A stretch of 7,281 nucleotides of DNA from MAG-120531 sp029242825 (GCA_029242825.1 JAQWTF010000091.1:1-7281), one strand, 5' to 3'; shown: positions 1-5,926, counted from the first letter of the stretch. Made by a program: numbers and translations. The notes: generated by a model from the letters alone, not told the origin.

Positions 1-1
1 A

Positions 2-895
2 GGCATTGCAGAGCAGCATGCCGTGACCCTAGCCGCAGGAATGGCAGCAGCGGGAAAACTTCCTTATTGTACTATTTACAGCACTTTTTTACAAAGGGCC
101 TACGACCAACTCATTCACGACGTGGCCCTTCAGCAATTGCCCGTAGTATTTTGTATAGATCGCGCAGGACTAGTGGGCCAAGACGGGGCTACCCACCACG
201 GGGTATTTGACCTCGCTTACTTACTGCCCGTACCCCATATTTCTATTGCAGTTCCTTCAGATGAGGGCCAACTCAGAAACCTCTTATACACCGCAGCCCA
301 AGAACACGCGACCCATAAAGCAGCTGGAACCCTAGATAAAATGGGGCCCATAGCCATAAGGTACCCCAGAGGGGCTGGTGCGTTAAACGAATGGAAAAAG
401 CCTTTTGTTTCCCTGCCTTTCGCAAAAGGGGTCCAACATAAAAAAGGCACGAAAATTGCAGTAGTCTGTCTCGGTCCTTTAAAACACCCAGCCATGACCG
501 CCATTAGCGCGCTAGAAAACCAAACAGATACTGCCCAAAAAGCCCAAGGGGCTTTTGGACTCTACGACATGATTTATGCCAAGCCTTTTGACCAAGCGCT
601 TGTTCAGGAAATTTTCAGTCAATACAGCTGTGTAGTAACCCTTGAAGACGGTGCCATTCAAGGCGGTTTTGGACAAAGCCTTGCCGCCCATTTCAACTCG
701 ATCACCCAACTGGAAACCACCTCAAAAAATAGTGAGCCCCACAGCCCCCAAAAAAATCTCACCGCTCCCAAATTTGTACACTTAGGAATACCGGATCAAT
801 TTGTGTCTCATGGAAAACCAGAAGTCCTCTACGCCCAATTGGGCTTAGACGTCTCAGGCCTTACAGAAACCTTTAAAAAATTATTAGACGCATGA
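2..895 (+). CDS. dxs: 1-deoxy-D-xylulose-5-phosphate synthase, C-terminal part (gene enters from left edge)
   Basis: This is the last 297 codons of DXS, the thiamine-diphosphate enzyme that condenses pyruvate and glyceraldehyde-3-phosphate, the first step of the MEP isoprenoid pathway, in the cytoplasm. The frame is open from base 2 and starts with GIAEQHAV, whose Glu matches the catalytic Glu of the family's pyrimidine-binding domain. YSTFLQRAYDQ and DRAGLVGQDGATHHG (about 158-202) follow, and both are DXS hallmarks. The C-terminal transketolase-like domain carries LEDGAIQGGFG and ends with the usual LGIPDQFVSHGKPEVLYAQLGLD. The N-terminal diphosphate-binding part lies outside the window, so the GTG at 23 is not a real start. 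Two stretches look longer than in DXS proteins I remember: EHATHKAAGTLDKM before PIAIRYPRG, and a polar segment ITQLETTSKNSEPHSPQK before the final conserved block. The stop overlaps the next gene's ATG (ATGA), suggesting co-transcription. Confidence 0.96.
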   Translation, partial: GIAEQHAVTLAAGMAAAGKLPYCTIYSTFLQRAYDQLIHDVALQQLPVVFCIDRAGLVGQDGATHHGVFDLAYLLPVPHISIAVPSDEGQLRNLLYTAAQEHATHKAAGTLDKMGPIAIRYPRGAGALNEWKKPFVSLPFAKGVQHKKGTKIAVVCLGPLKHPAMTAISALENQTDTAQKAQGAFGLYDMIYAKPFDQALVQEIFSQYSCVVTLEDGAIQGGFGQSLAAHFNSITQLETTSKNSEPHSPQKNLTAPKFVHLGIPDQFVSHGKPEVLYAQLGLDVSGLTETFKKLLDA

Positions 896-2046
896 GATCC
901 ACCAAACCATCCAGCCATTTCATGACTCTTTCTAACAAACACTTAGCGCTCTTATTATTGATCACTAGCAGTCTTTTTTTGAGCACAGGGTCCCTAACAG
1001 CACAAGACACCCAAGATTCCATTCCTCAAGTCGTGGTAGACACTACAGAAATGGAGACCATTGTGATTAGAACGCTTCCAGAAAAGGCTGGGGTAAAAAG
1101 GGCGGGGGCAAGAATATCAAACCAATTAGACCCGCTTAAAAAAACCAAGGCCCTTCAGGAAAAACCCAAACGTTTTCATATGCCCTCTTTCTGGAAAAAG
1201 AAAAACAGGGTGGCTTTTAACCTCAACGAGGTAGCCTTTGTAAACTGGAATGCAGGGGGAGACAATTCTGTAGCCGTACTTACCGCAGCGCGTTTTGAGC
1301 GCAATTATTCCTTTAGATACATCTCCTGGGAAAACGCTGTAGACTTTAGGTTTGGTCTGAACATGCGAGAGGGACAGGGAATTAGAAAAACAGACGACGC
1401 CCTTCGTTTCACCTCTACTTTTGGCTATAGAAAAGACACCATTTCCAAGTGGTACACCTCTGGAAAATTAAATTTCAACACCCAATTGGCCAACGGTTAT
1501 AAATACCCCAACACAGAAACACCCATCTCCAGACTCATGGCGCCTGGATACCTCTTTTTAGGGGTAGGTACCTCTTATATTGACGCTGAAAAGAAAATAA
1601 ACCTATACATCTCTCCCCTAACCCAAAAAGCCACCTTTGTCTTGGACCAAAGATTGGCTAACCAAGGGGCCTTTGGGGTAGAAAAGGCCGTGCTAGATGC
1701 AAATGGAAATGTACTCACTGCTGGAAAAAATACCCTCATGGAATTGGGTTTTCTGGTCACCCACAGCTGGGAAAAAGAAGTCTATGAAAACGTGCGAATG
1801 ACCTCTCGCCTCAATCTCTACACAGACTACCTCAACAGTTTTGGAAACATAGACATTGACTGGGAATTAAACTTTAACCTCAAGGTAAACCAATACATCT
1901 CTGCCCAAATTGGTACCCACCTCATCTATGACGACGACATTAAATTTGACGTAGAAAAAGCCGCAGATGGTAGTGTGATAGATCCAGGAATCCCAAAAAC
2001 CCAGTTTAAGCAATTGCTTGGTGTTGGTATTGTGTACGAGTTTTAA
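892..2046 (+). CDS. DUF3078 family predicted outer-membrane beta-barrel protein
   Basis: This is a 384-residue exported protein of the DUF3078 family, which is common in Bacteroidota and often sits after dxs; its function is not established. Residues 1 to about 37 form a signal peptide: a polar start, the hydrophobic stretch LALLLLITSSLFL, and a cleavage region near SLTAQ. A Lys-rich linker (about 68-105) precedes the family hallmark NWNAGGDNS at 118-126. The rest alternates aromatic and polar residues as in beta-strands (for example WYTSGKLNFNTQLANGY) and ends in VYEF, a terminal aromatic typical of outer-membrane barrels. The ATG at 892 overlaps the dxs stop by four bases. A second Met at codon 11 (922) would give a more conventional signal peptide, so the start is uncertain. 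The stop is three bases from the stop of a convergent small gene. The last eight codons are copied again at 2406-2433. Confidence 0.85.
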   Translation: MRSTKPSSHFMTLSNKHLALLLLITSSLFLSTGSLTAQDTQDSIPQVVVDTTEMETIVIRTLPEKAGVKRAGARISNQLDPLKKTKALQEKPKRFHMPSFWKKKNRVAFNLNEVAFVNWNAGGDNSVAVLTAARFERNYSFRYISWENAVDFRFGLNMREGQGIRKTDDALRFTSTFGYRKDTISKWYTSGKLNFNTQLANGYKYPNTETPISRLMAPGYLFLGVGTSYIDAEKKINLYISPLTQKATFVLDQRLANQGAFGVEKAVLDANGNVLTAGKNTLMELGFLVTHSWEKEVYENVRMTSRLNLYTDYLNSFGNIDIDWELNFNLKVNQYISAQIGTHLIYDDDIKFDVEKAADGSVIDPGIPKTQFKQLLGVGIVYEF

Positions 2047-2405
2047 GCTTAATTCTTGATTTTTTTATATAAAAAATATCCAAACATCACTGCAAATGCA
2101 AAATCCAATAGCCCTTCAAAAAAAAATGTTTCTATATGCTCAATAGCATTTTTAAATGAAAATGCCATGGCTAAGAAATAAACGATGGTTTCTAAAGTTA
2201 CTTTTTTCATCATCATATTAACATCCTAAACTTATTGTTGCTGCCACTGTTGGAATAGCAAAACCTACAAAAGGGCAAAAAACACATCCAAAAAAACCTG
2301 CAAAAGCTATAATTCCTCCTATTTTTTGAATATCAGCTGCCCCTTCTTCACAATCACAAGAAATTATAAATGAAGTACACTCTTCTGAGTTCTTTTCAAA
2401 AAAAG
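2019..2405. repeat. Tandem duplication, copy A (387 bp)
   Basis: This is the left copy of a direct repeat. It runs from the last codons of the DUF3078 gene, through a small membrane-protein gene on the - strand, to the last 64 codons of a lipoprotein gene. It begins at TGGTGTT (2019-2025), and the same seven bases start copy B at 2406 and follow copy B at 2788. The lipoprotein-tail part (2217-2405) differs from copy B at three positions. The small-gene part differs at about 35 of 162 bases, an uneven divergence that a recent simple duplication would not give. Confidence 0.9.
2049..2216 (-). CDS. Small two-helix membrane protein, copy A (55 aa), possible immunity protein
   Basis: This is a short gene I do not recognise, encoding MMMKKVTLETIVYFLAM and onward to GYFLYKKIKN. 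It has a Lys-containing start, a hydrophobic segment at about residues 9-22, a short polar loop (KNAIEHIE), a second hydrophobic segment at about 31-50, and a basic end. This suggests an inner-membrane hairpin with both ends in the cytoplasm. Support for it being real comes from the paralogue at 2437-2598: 36 of 53 aligned residues are identical, the frame is intact, there are 11 purely synonymous codon changes, and LETIVYFLAM, ETFFFEGL and GYFLYKKIKN are fully conserved. Three consecutive ATGs (2208-2216) leave the exact start open; the third aligns with the paralogue's start. One base separates it from the upstream orphan tail's stop. A nine-T run encodes FFF and could slip. A role as immunity protein is inference from context only. 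Confidence 0.7.
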   Translation of the reverse strand: MMMKKVTLETIVYFLAMAFSFKNAIEHIETFFFEGLLDFAFAVMFGYFLYKKIKN

Positions 2406-2412
2406 TGGTGTT
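2218..2412 (-). pseudogene. Orphan C-terminal fragment of the lipoprotein gene
   Basis: The reading frame reproduces residues 156-219 of the lipoprotein encoded at 2600-3259, including the stop. Only two residues change (E184 to Q, A209 to P) and there is one synonymous change at E178. The six tail cysteines are kept. The N-terminal 155 codons, including the lipoprotein signal, are missing. Upstream, the frame is open for eight more codons back to the TAA of the neighbouring small gene (2437-2439) with no ATG, GTG or TTG in frame. It is therefore probably untranslated on its own, though it could serve as a donor for recombination with the full gene. It lies between the two small membrane-protein genes and is presumably transcribed with them. 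Confidence 0.75.
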
Positions 2413-2433
2413 GGTGTGGCATACGAGTTTTAA
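2406..2433 (+). pseudogene. Remnant of a DUF3078 gene 3' end
   Basis: These bases read GVGVAYEF followed by TAA and match the last eight codons of the DUF3078 gene at 2020-2046, which read GVGIVYEF. The differences fall in two adjacent codons, ATT to GTG and GTG to GCA, and keep small hydrophobic residues. This looks more like an allele of the same gene from a relative than random decay. The flanking AAGCTTAATTCTT is also shared, apart from one inserted A. It marks the left edge of copy B and has no coding role now. Confidence 0.7.
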
Positions 2434-2436
2434 AGC

Positions 2437-2598
2437 TTAATTCTTAATCTTTTTATACAAAAAATACCCAGATGACACTCCAGCCAAAACAAAAAATAAG
2501 CCCTCAAAGAAGAATGTTTCTTTATGATCAAAAGCACTTTTAAAAAAAAGTGTCATAGCTAAAAAATAAACGATGGTTTCTAAATTTATTTTTTTCAT
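2437..2598 (-). CDS. Small two-helix membrane protein, copy B (53 aa), possible immunity protein
   Basis: This is a short unrecognised gene encoding MKKINLETIVYFLAM through to GYFLYKKIKN. Predicted helices lie at about residues 7-20 and 31-48, separated by the polar loop KSAFDHKE, with Lys at both ends. That implies a hairpin with both termini in the cytoplasm. It starts one base after the stop of the lipoprotein gene (TAA, T, ATG), with AGGATGT just upstream as a weak ribosome-binding candidate, so translational coupling to the lipoprotein is likely. The paralogue at 2049-2216 is 68% identical and intact, which supports a real, selected protein. Its position after an exported protein with a hydrophobic Cys-rich tail fits an immunity or accessory role, but no sequence motif proves it. 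Confidence 0.75.
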   Translation of the reverse strand: MKKINLETIVYFLAMTLFFKSAFDHKETFFFEGLFFVLAGVSSGYFLYKKIKN

Positions 2599-2599
2599 A

Positions 2600-3259
2600 T
2601 TAACATCCTAAACTTATTGTTGCTGCCACTGTTGCAATAGCAAAACCTACAAAAGGGCAAAAAACACATCCAAAAAAACCTGCAAAAGCTATAATTCCTC
2701 CTATTTTTTCAATATCAGCTGCCCCCTCTTCACAATCACAAGAAATTATAAATGAAGTACACTCTTCTGAGTTCTTTTCAAAAAAAGTGGTGTTCTTGTA
2801 GTTCCCTTTTTTATTCCATGTAACTTTAAGTGATTCCTCATGATTTATAATATCAATCTCTAAGACTTCTTCAGAAACTATCCCATCTGTTTCAAAATAT
2901 ATATCTGCTTTGAATGGGTTGTCTTTTCTTGGAAGCACATAAGAAATAACATTTTTGTTTTTGACTACTAAAGCTATCGATACGGTATTGGATAGATCGT
3001 ATAACTTTTTAGACTTTTGATAAATAGCACTCTTTAATATTTTTTTACTTAGAAGACCATAAGTAACATTTTTCACTATTGTAGCGCCTAATCCTTGTGA
3101 TTTAAGAAAGGTATTAAAATAGTCTGTACTTAAAGAGGGTGATTTAAGTATTTGCTTTTCAACATTATTTACACTTGAAAATGACTCTTGGTCTAGTTCC
3201 CGATCTGAACAGGAAAGTAAAATAAAAATAAATAAAACGGATAATCTAAAGCTTTTCAT
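2600..3259 (-). CDS. Predicted surface lipoprotein with Cys-rich hydrophobic C-terminal tail, unknown function
   Basis: This is a 219-residue protein of a family I do not recognise. Residues 1-16 form a lipoprotein signal ending LLS before C17. The following SDRE is acidic, as in the surface-export signals of Bacteroidota lipoproteins, so a cell-surface location is plausible. Residues about 20-165 are a mixed, Lys- and Ser-rich region with likely beta-strands (VSIALVVKNKNVISYVLP at 93-110; ADIYFETDGIVSEEVLEIDI at 118-137). The tail has Cys at 167, 174, 176, 198, 201 and 219, the last residue, and a Gly/Ala-rich hydrophobic stretch from about 187 to 217 (GGIIAFAGFFGCVFC onward). This resembles pore-forming or bacteriocin-like peptides, loosely recalling halocin C8-type cysteine-rich domains, but that is an impression and not a match. 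The gene is AT-rich compared with dgt upstream. A small membrane-protein gene follows after one base, and the tail is duplicated downstream as an orphan. Confidence 0.85.
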   Translation of the reverse strand: MKSFRLSVLFIFILLSCSDRELDQESFSSVNNVEKQILKSPSLSTDYFNTFLKSQGLGATIVKNVTYGLLSKKILKSAIYQKSKKLYDLSNTVSIALVVKNKNVISYVLPRKDNPFKADIYFETDGIVSEEVLEIDIINHEESLKVTWNKKGNYKNTTFFEKNSEECTSFIISCDCEEGAADIEKIGGIIAFAGFFGCVFCPFVGFAIATVAATISLGC

Positions 3260-3356
3260 GATTGTTTTCTTTAAAAAAAGGAAACGATCTCATAAGATTT
3301 TAACCTAATATAATGTAAAAACCTGCCAAATCCTAAATATATCTCAATCTTGTATT
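3260..3356. other. AT-rich intergenic stretch, likely promoter region of the lipoprotein gene
   Basis: These 97 bases lie between the dgt stop and the lipoprotein start. A near-match to the Bacteroidota -7 element, TAGGATTTG (3327-3335 on the - strand), has one base too many between TA and TTTG and no well-spaced TTG upstream, so I do not call it as a promoter. There is no clear terminator hairpin after dgt, so read-through into the lipoprotein gene is possible. An A/T-rich stretch with AAAGAAAACAAT lies just before the ATG, a common leader type where Shine-Dalgarno sites are weak. Confidence 0.4.
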
Positions 3357-4691
3357 CTAAAGCATTTTCCCACTAATCTTATTGTGTAAGTGCACGGCGG
3401 CGCTGTCAGACAAACTCGCCACGTAGGTAGCAGCGGCCATGAGCAGTTCGTAGGTCTCTGTGCTGTCTGTTTGCTGCATGGGTGGAACGAGTTTGAGGAT
3501 CAGGGCGTCGTAAGGGCCGGGACGGTCCTGGGCTTTGGCTACAAAGGCCGTGCAGATCACCTCCAATAGATCTGCTATAATCTTATAACCAGCCACCTCT
3601 TTCTCAATGACCTCAGGAGCCTGATACACCTTTTGCACAGACAGACTAATAATGTCTTCTATCTGGGCTTTGTAGGGGCTTTTTTCTAAGAGGGCACAGT
3701 CAAAAGTACCCGCTAAAATAGCGTCTTCATGCGCCATAAAGACCTGGGCCGCATCTGTGATAAGCGTATTAATGGCCAGGGCGCGCAAATAACTCAATCG
3801 GTCTTCCCTATGGGCCATGGCATGGTAGGTCTTGGTATTAATATGGTCTTTGACCAATTTTATGAGGTACTCCAAGGCGTAATCTTCTGAGATAAGCCCT
3901 AGGTTAATGCCATCTTCAAAATCAATGATGGTATAGCAAATGTCGTCTGCCGCTTCCACCAAAAAGGTGAGCGGATGCCGCGCATAGCCCTCTGGACGTT
4001 TTGCCAATCCCAGCTCGGCAGCCATGTCTTGGAACAAGGCTTCTTGGCCTTCAAAATAGCCGTATTTCTTGTCTGCAATATGCTTAGAGGGTTTCTTAGG
4101 CAGGGCCTTTTTAGGGTATTTGGTAAAAGCGCCTAAGGTGGCATAGGAAAGCCTTAAGCCTCCCGGCACTCCAGCTCTAGTAGCGTTTAATATTCTAAAT
4201 CCATTGGCATTTCCCTCAAAATCTAAGAGCTCTTGTTTTTGAAGCGGGCTCAAATTAGCCGCGAATTCCGCCCCTTTGCCCTGGCTAAAAAAAGTCCCTA
4301 TGGCTTTTTCGCCAGAATGACCAAAAGGAGGGTTTCCTATGTCGTGGGCCAATGCCGCAGCGGCCACGATGGCCCCAAAATCAGTGGCCAAATAACCATG
4401 TGCTGCCCCGAGCTCCGGATGACGCTCCAAGAGCTGTTTACCCACCATCCTACCCAGACTGCGCCCCACCACAGAGACTTCCAGCGAGTGGGTAAGCCTG
4501 GTGTGTACAAAATCTGTATTGGAGAGCGGAATGACCTGGGTTTTATCCTGTAAGCTTCTAAAAGGGGTAGAGAATAAAATACGGTCGTAGTCTACCTCAA
4601 AACCCAAACGGGTAGGATCTTGTTCTTTTCTAAGGCGTTTGAGGGTGTCTCCCTGGCGCTTGAGGGAAAGCAAATCTGGCCATTGCATCAT
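3357..4691 (-). CDS. dgt: Deoxyguanosinetriphosphate triphosphohydrolase (dGTPase), HD superfamily
   Basis: This 444-residue enzyme hydrolyses dGTP to deoxyguanosine and triphosphate, influencing dNTP pools in the cytoplasm. The metal-binding HD site is complete: HTRLTHSLEV at 63-72 (H68), HDIGNPPFGH at 116-125 (H116, D117), and EAADDICYTIIDFED at 246-260 with the distal Asp at about 250. These match the order and spacing in known dGTPases. RLRKEQDPTR and DYDRILFSTPFRSLQDKTQV near the N-terminus are also typical of the family. Length is in the usual range for the short bacterial group. Two ATGs start the frame (4691 and 4688). It follows nadD after 36 bases on the same strand and may be the last gene of the yicC-gmk-nadD cluster; TATCTTGG in the gap only weakly resembles a promoter element. 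Related enzymes can act on other dNTPs, so strict dGTP specificity is not certain. Confidence 0.93.
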   Translation of the reverse strand: MMQWPDLLSLKRQGDTLKRLRKEQDPTRLGFEVDYDRILFSTPFRSLQDKTQVIPLSNTDFVHTRLTHSLEVSVVGRSLGRMVGKQLLERHPELGAAHGYLATDFGAIVAAAALAHDIGNPPFGHSGEKAIGTFFSQGKGAEFAANLSPLQKQELLDFEGNANGFRILNATRAGVPGGLRLSYATLGAFTKYPKKALPKKPSKHIADKKYGYFEGQEALFQDMAAELGLAKRPEGYARHPLTFLVEAADDICYTIIDFEDGINLGLISEDYALEYLIKLVKDHINTKTYHAMAHREDRLSYLRALAINTLITDAAQVFMAHEDAILAGTFDCALLEKSPYKAQIEDIISLSVQKVYQAPEVIEKEVAGYKIIADLLEVICTAFVAKAQDRPGPYDALILKLVPPMQQTDSTETYELLMAAATYVASLSDSAAVHLHNKISGKML

Positions 4692-4727
4692 AAGGGGTCA
4701 TTTTAGGCCCAAGATACTACTTATGTG

Positions 4728-5357
4728 CTACCTATAAAAATTCATTTCGTCCATGTATTTCCAAACGGCAGGAGGTAATAATGGACGTACATTCTTCCCA
4801 GCTTTATGGGCCTTTCTAATGTAGGAAGAAGAAATTTCTACCACCGGGGCATTGACCAACACCAAATGAGGGTGCTGGGCCACCTCAGGCTTGGGTTGCT
4901 TTCTGGCGGGTCGCTCTTCTGCCTCTGGCAGATACGCTGCTTTCAGGTCTTCTGGCATTCTCGGATATACATAAATCTTGTGTCCCTGAAGCAATTCCTC
5001 GTAATTGTACCACTTGTGAAAAGATTTTAAGTGGTCCTGACCCATAATAAGGGAAAATAGGGTCTCTGGATGTTTTTCTTTTAAATGTGCCACACTAAGG
5101 GCGGTATATTGAGGAGCGGGCAATCCAAATTCTACCGTAGAGGATTTTAACTTAGGATAGTCTTCAATGGCCTCTTCCACCATAGCCAAGCGGTGGTGGT
5201 TGTCTAATAAACGCTGTTTTTGTTTAAAAGGACTCTGGGGAGTAATCACAAACCACACCTCTTCCAAAGCGGTCTCTTCTACCAAGTAATTGGCCAAAAT
5301 AAGATGGCCCTGATGCACCGGGTTAAAACTGCCAAAAAAAAGTCCTATTTGTTTCAT
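4728..5357 (-). CDS. nadD: Nicotinate-nucleotide adenylyltransferase
   Basis: This 209-residue enzyme transfers AMP from ATP to nicotinate mononucleotide to give deamido-NAD and pyrophosphate, the shared step of de novo and salvage NAD synthesis. The nucleotidyltransferase signature GSFNPVHQGHL is at 9-19 (H15, H18), MGQD is at 105-108, the substrate-pocket region is FHKWYNYEEL at 113-122, and the C-terminal ATP-binding motif ISSSYIR is at 175-181. Length is normal. A charged Pro/Lys/Glu-rich stretch at about 135-163 looks like a flexible insertion before the last strand. Its ATG overlaps the gmk stop by four bases (ATGA), implying translational coupling in one operon with gmk and yicC. Confidence 0.96.
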   Translation of the reverse strand: MKQIGLFFGSFNPVHQGHLILANYLVEETALEEVWFVITPQSPFKQKQRLLDNHHRLAMVEEAIEDYPKLKSSTVEFGLPAPQYTALSVAHLKEKHPETLFSLIMGQDHLKSFHKWYNYEELLQGHKIYVYPRMPEDLKAAYLPEAEERPARKQPKPEVAQHPHLVLVNAPVVEISSSYIRKAHKAGKNVRPLLPPAVWKYMDEMNFYR

Positions 5358-5926
5358 GAATTCACAAAATCTCCTACTAATTGCTCGGCTTCTTCCAAAG
5401 CCACTTCTAAATCGTAGTTTTTAATCACTACGTCAAATTGAGGGGCGGTAGCCAATTCCACAGAGGCTTTAGCTATGCGCATATTGATCTTGTCGTCTGT
5501 TTCTGTACTGCGCTTTTTAAGCCTAATTTTTAATTCATCAATACTTGGTGGCTTTACAAAAACCGCCAAAGTTTGTGTTGGAAATTTCTTTTTAATACGC
5601 AGACCTCCAGCCACATCAATGTCAAAAATAACGTTCTTACCCAAAGCCCAAAGACGTTCTACTTCAGATTTTAGGGTCCCGTAAAAGTTGTCTCTATAGA
5701 CCTCTTCCCACTCGAGAAAATCCTCGTTTTTAATATGGTTTTTAAATTCAGACACCGACATAAAATAATAGTGTTCGCCCTGTTTTTCTTTTCCCCTTCT
5801 GGGTCTAGAAGTGGCCGACACCGAAAAGGCCAAGTTTAATTCTGGCTTTCCTAATAAGTGCCGAACAATAGTGGTTTTTCCACTGCCAGAAGGCGCTGAA
5901 AAAATGAGTAATTTTCCAGAATTCAT
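5354..5926 (-). CDS. gmk: Guanylate kinase
   Basis: This 190-residue enzyme phosphorylates GMP to GDP with ATP, essential for guanine nucleotide supply. The P-loop is SAPSGSGKTT at 10-19, with Ser in place of the usual first Gly as I remember from other Bacteroidota. The GMP-binding segment SATSRPRRGKEKQGEHYYF at 37-55 is diagnostic. FLEWEEVYRDNFYGT and the Walker B-like strand VIFDIDVAGG follow, then the lid with RLKKRSTETDDKINMRI. Full length, with no sign of damage. The start ATG shares one base with the yicC stop (TAATG) and its own stop overlaps nadD, so the three genes are almost certainly one transcript. Confidence 0.97.
   Translation of the reverse strand: MNSGKLLIFSAPSGSGKTTIVRHLLGKPELNLAFSVSATSRPRRGKEKQGEHYYFMSVSEFKNHIKNEDFLEWEEVYRDNFYGTLKSEVERLWALGKNVIFDIDVAGGLRIKKKFPTQTLAVFVKPPSIDELKIRLKKRSTETDDKINMRIAKASVELATAPQFDVVIKNYDLEVALEEAEQLVGDFVNS

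Larger units (their letters stand above)
2406..2787. repeat. Tandem duplication, copy B (382 bp)
   Basis: This is the right copy of the direct repeat. It contains the DUF3078 3' remnant, the 53-residue small membrane-protein gene and the 3' end of the intact lipoprotein gene. It abuts copy A directly. The seven bases TGGTGTT occur at 2019, 2406 and 2788. At 2406 the sequence to the left continues as in the lipoprotein gene (AAAAAAG) and to the right as in the DUF3078 end (GGT then TACGAGTTTT), so this is the join point. The five-base length difference from copy A comes from small indels, such as one extra A after the DUF3078 stop and two extra start codons in copy A. Confidence 0.9.

Noticed and set aside
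217..504. A 95-codon open frame on the - strand inside dxs
   Set aside because: It lies opposite the highly conserved DXS core, has no family features, and is a by-product of codon composition.
2043..2052. Palindrome TTAAGCTTAA holding both convergent stop codons, considered as a terminator
   Set aside because: Too short and AT-rich for a stable hairpin. Copy B has an extra A that breaks the symmetry, so it looks like the chance meeting of two stop codons.
2398..2424. A possible ATG start near the duplication junction for the orphan tail
   Set aside because: The ATG at 2422-2424 on the - strand is out of frame with the tail and meets a stop after eight codons.
2019..2787. The direct repeat considered as an insertion sequence, CRISPR or attachment-site pair
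   Set aside because: There are only two adjacent copies, with no terminal inverted repeats, no transposase or integrase, and no spacer pattern. The unit is made of recognisable gene parts.
3327..3335. TAGGATTTG as a promoter for the lipoprotein gene
   Set aside because: It has one extra base compared with TANNTTTG and lacks a TTG at the usual distance, in an AT-rich stretch where such near-matches are expected.
4233..4553. A 106-codon open frame on the + strand inside dgt
   Set aside because: It overlaps the catalytic HD motifs of dgt in antisense and its translation has no protein-like pattern.
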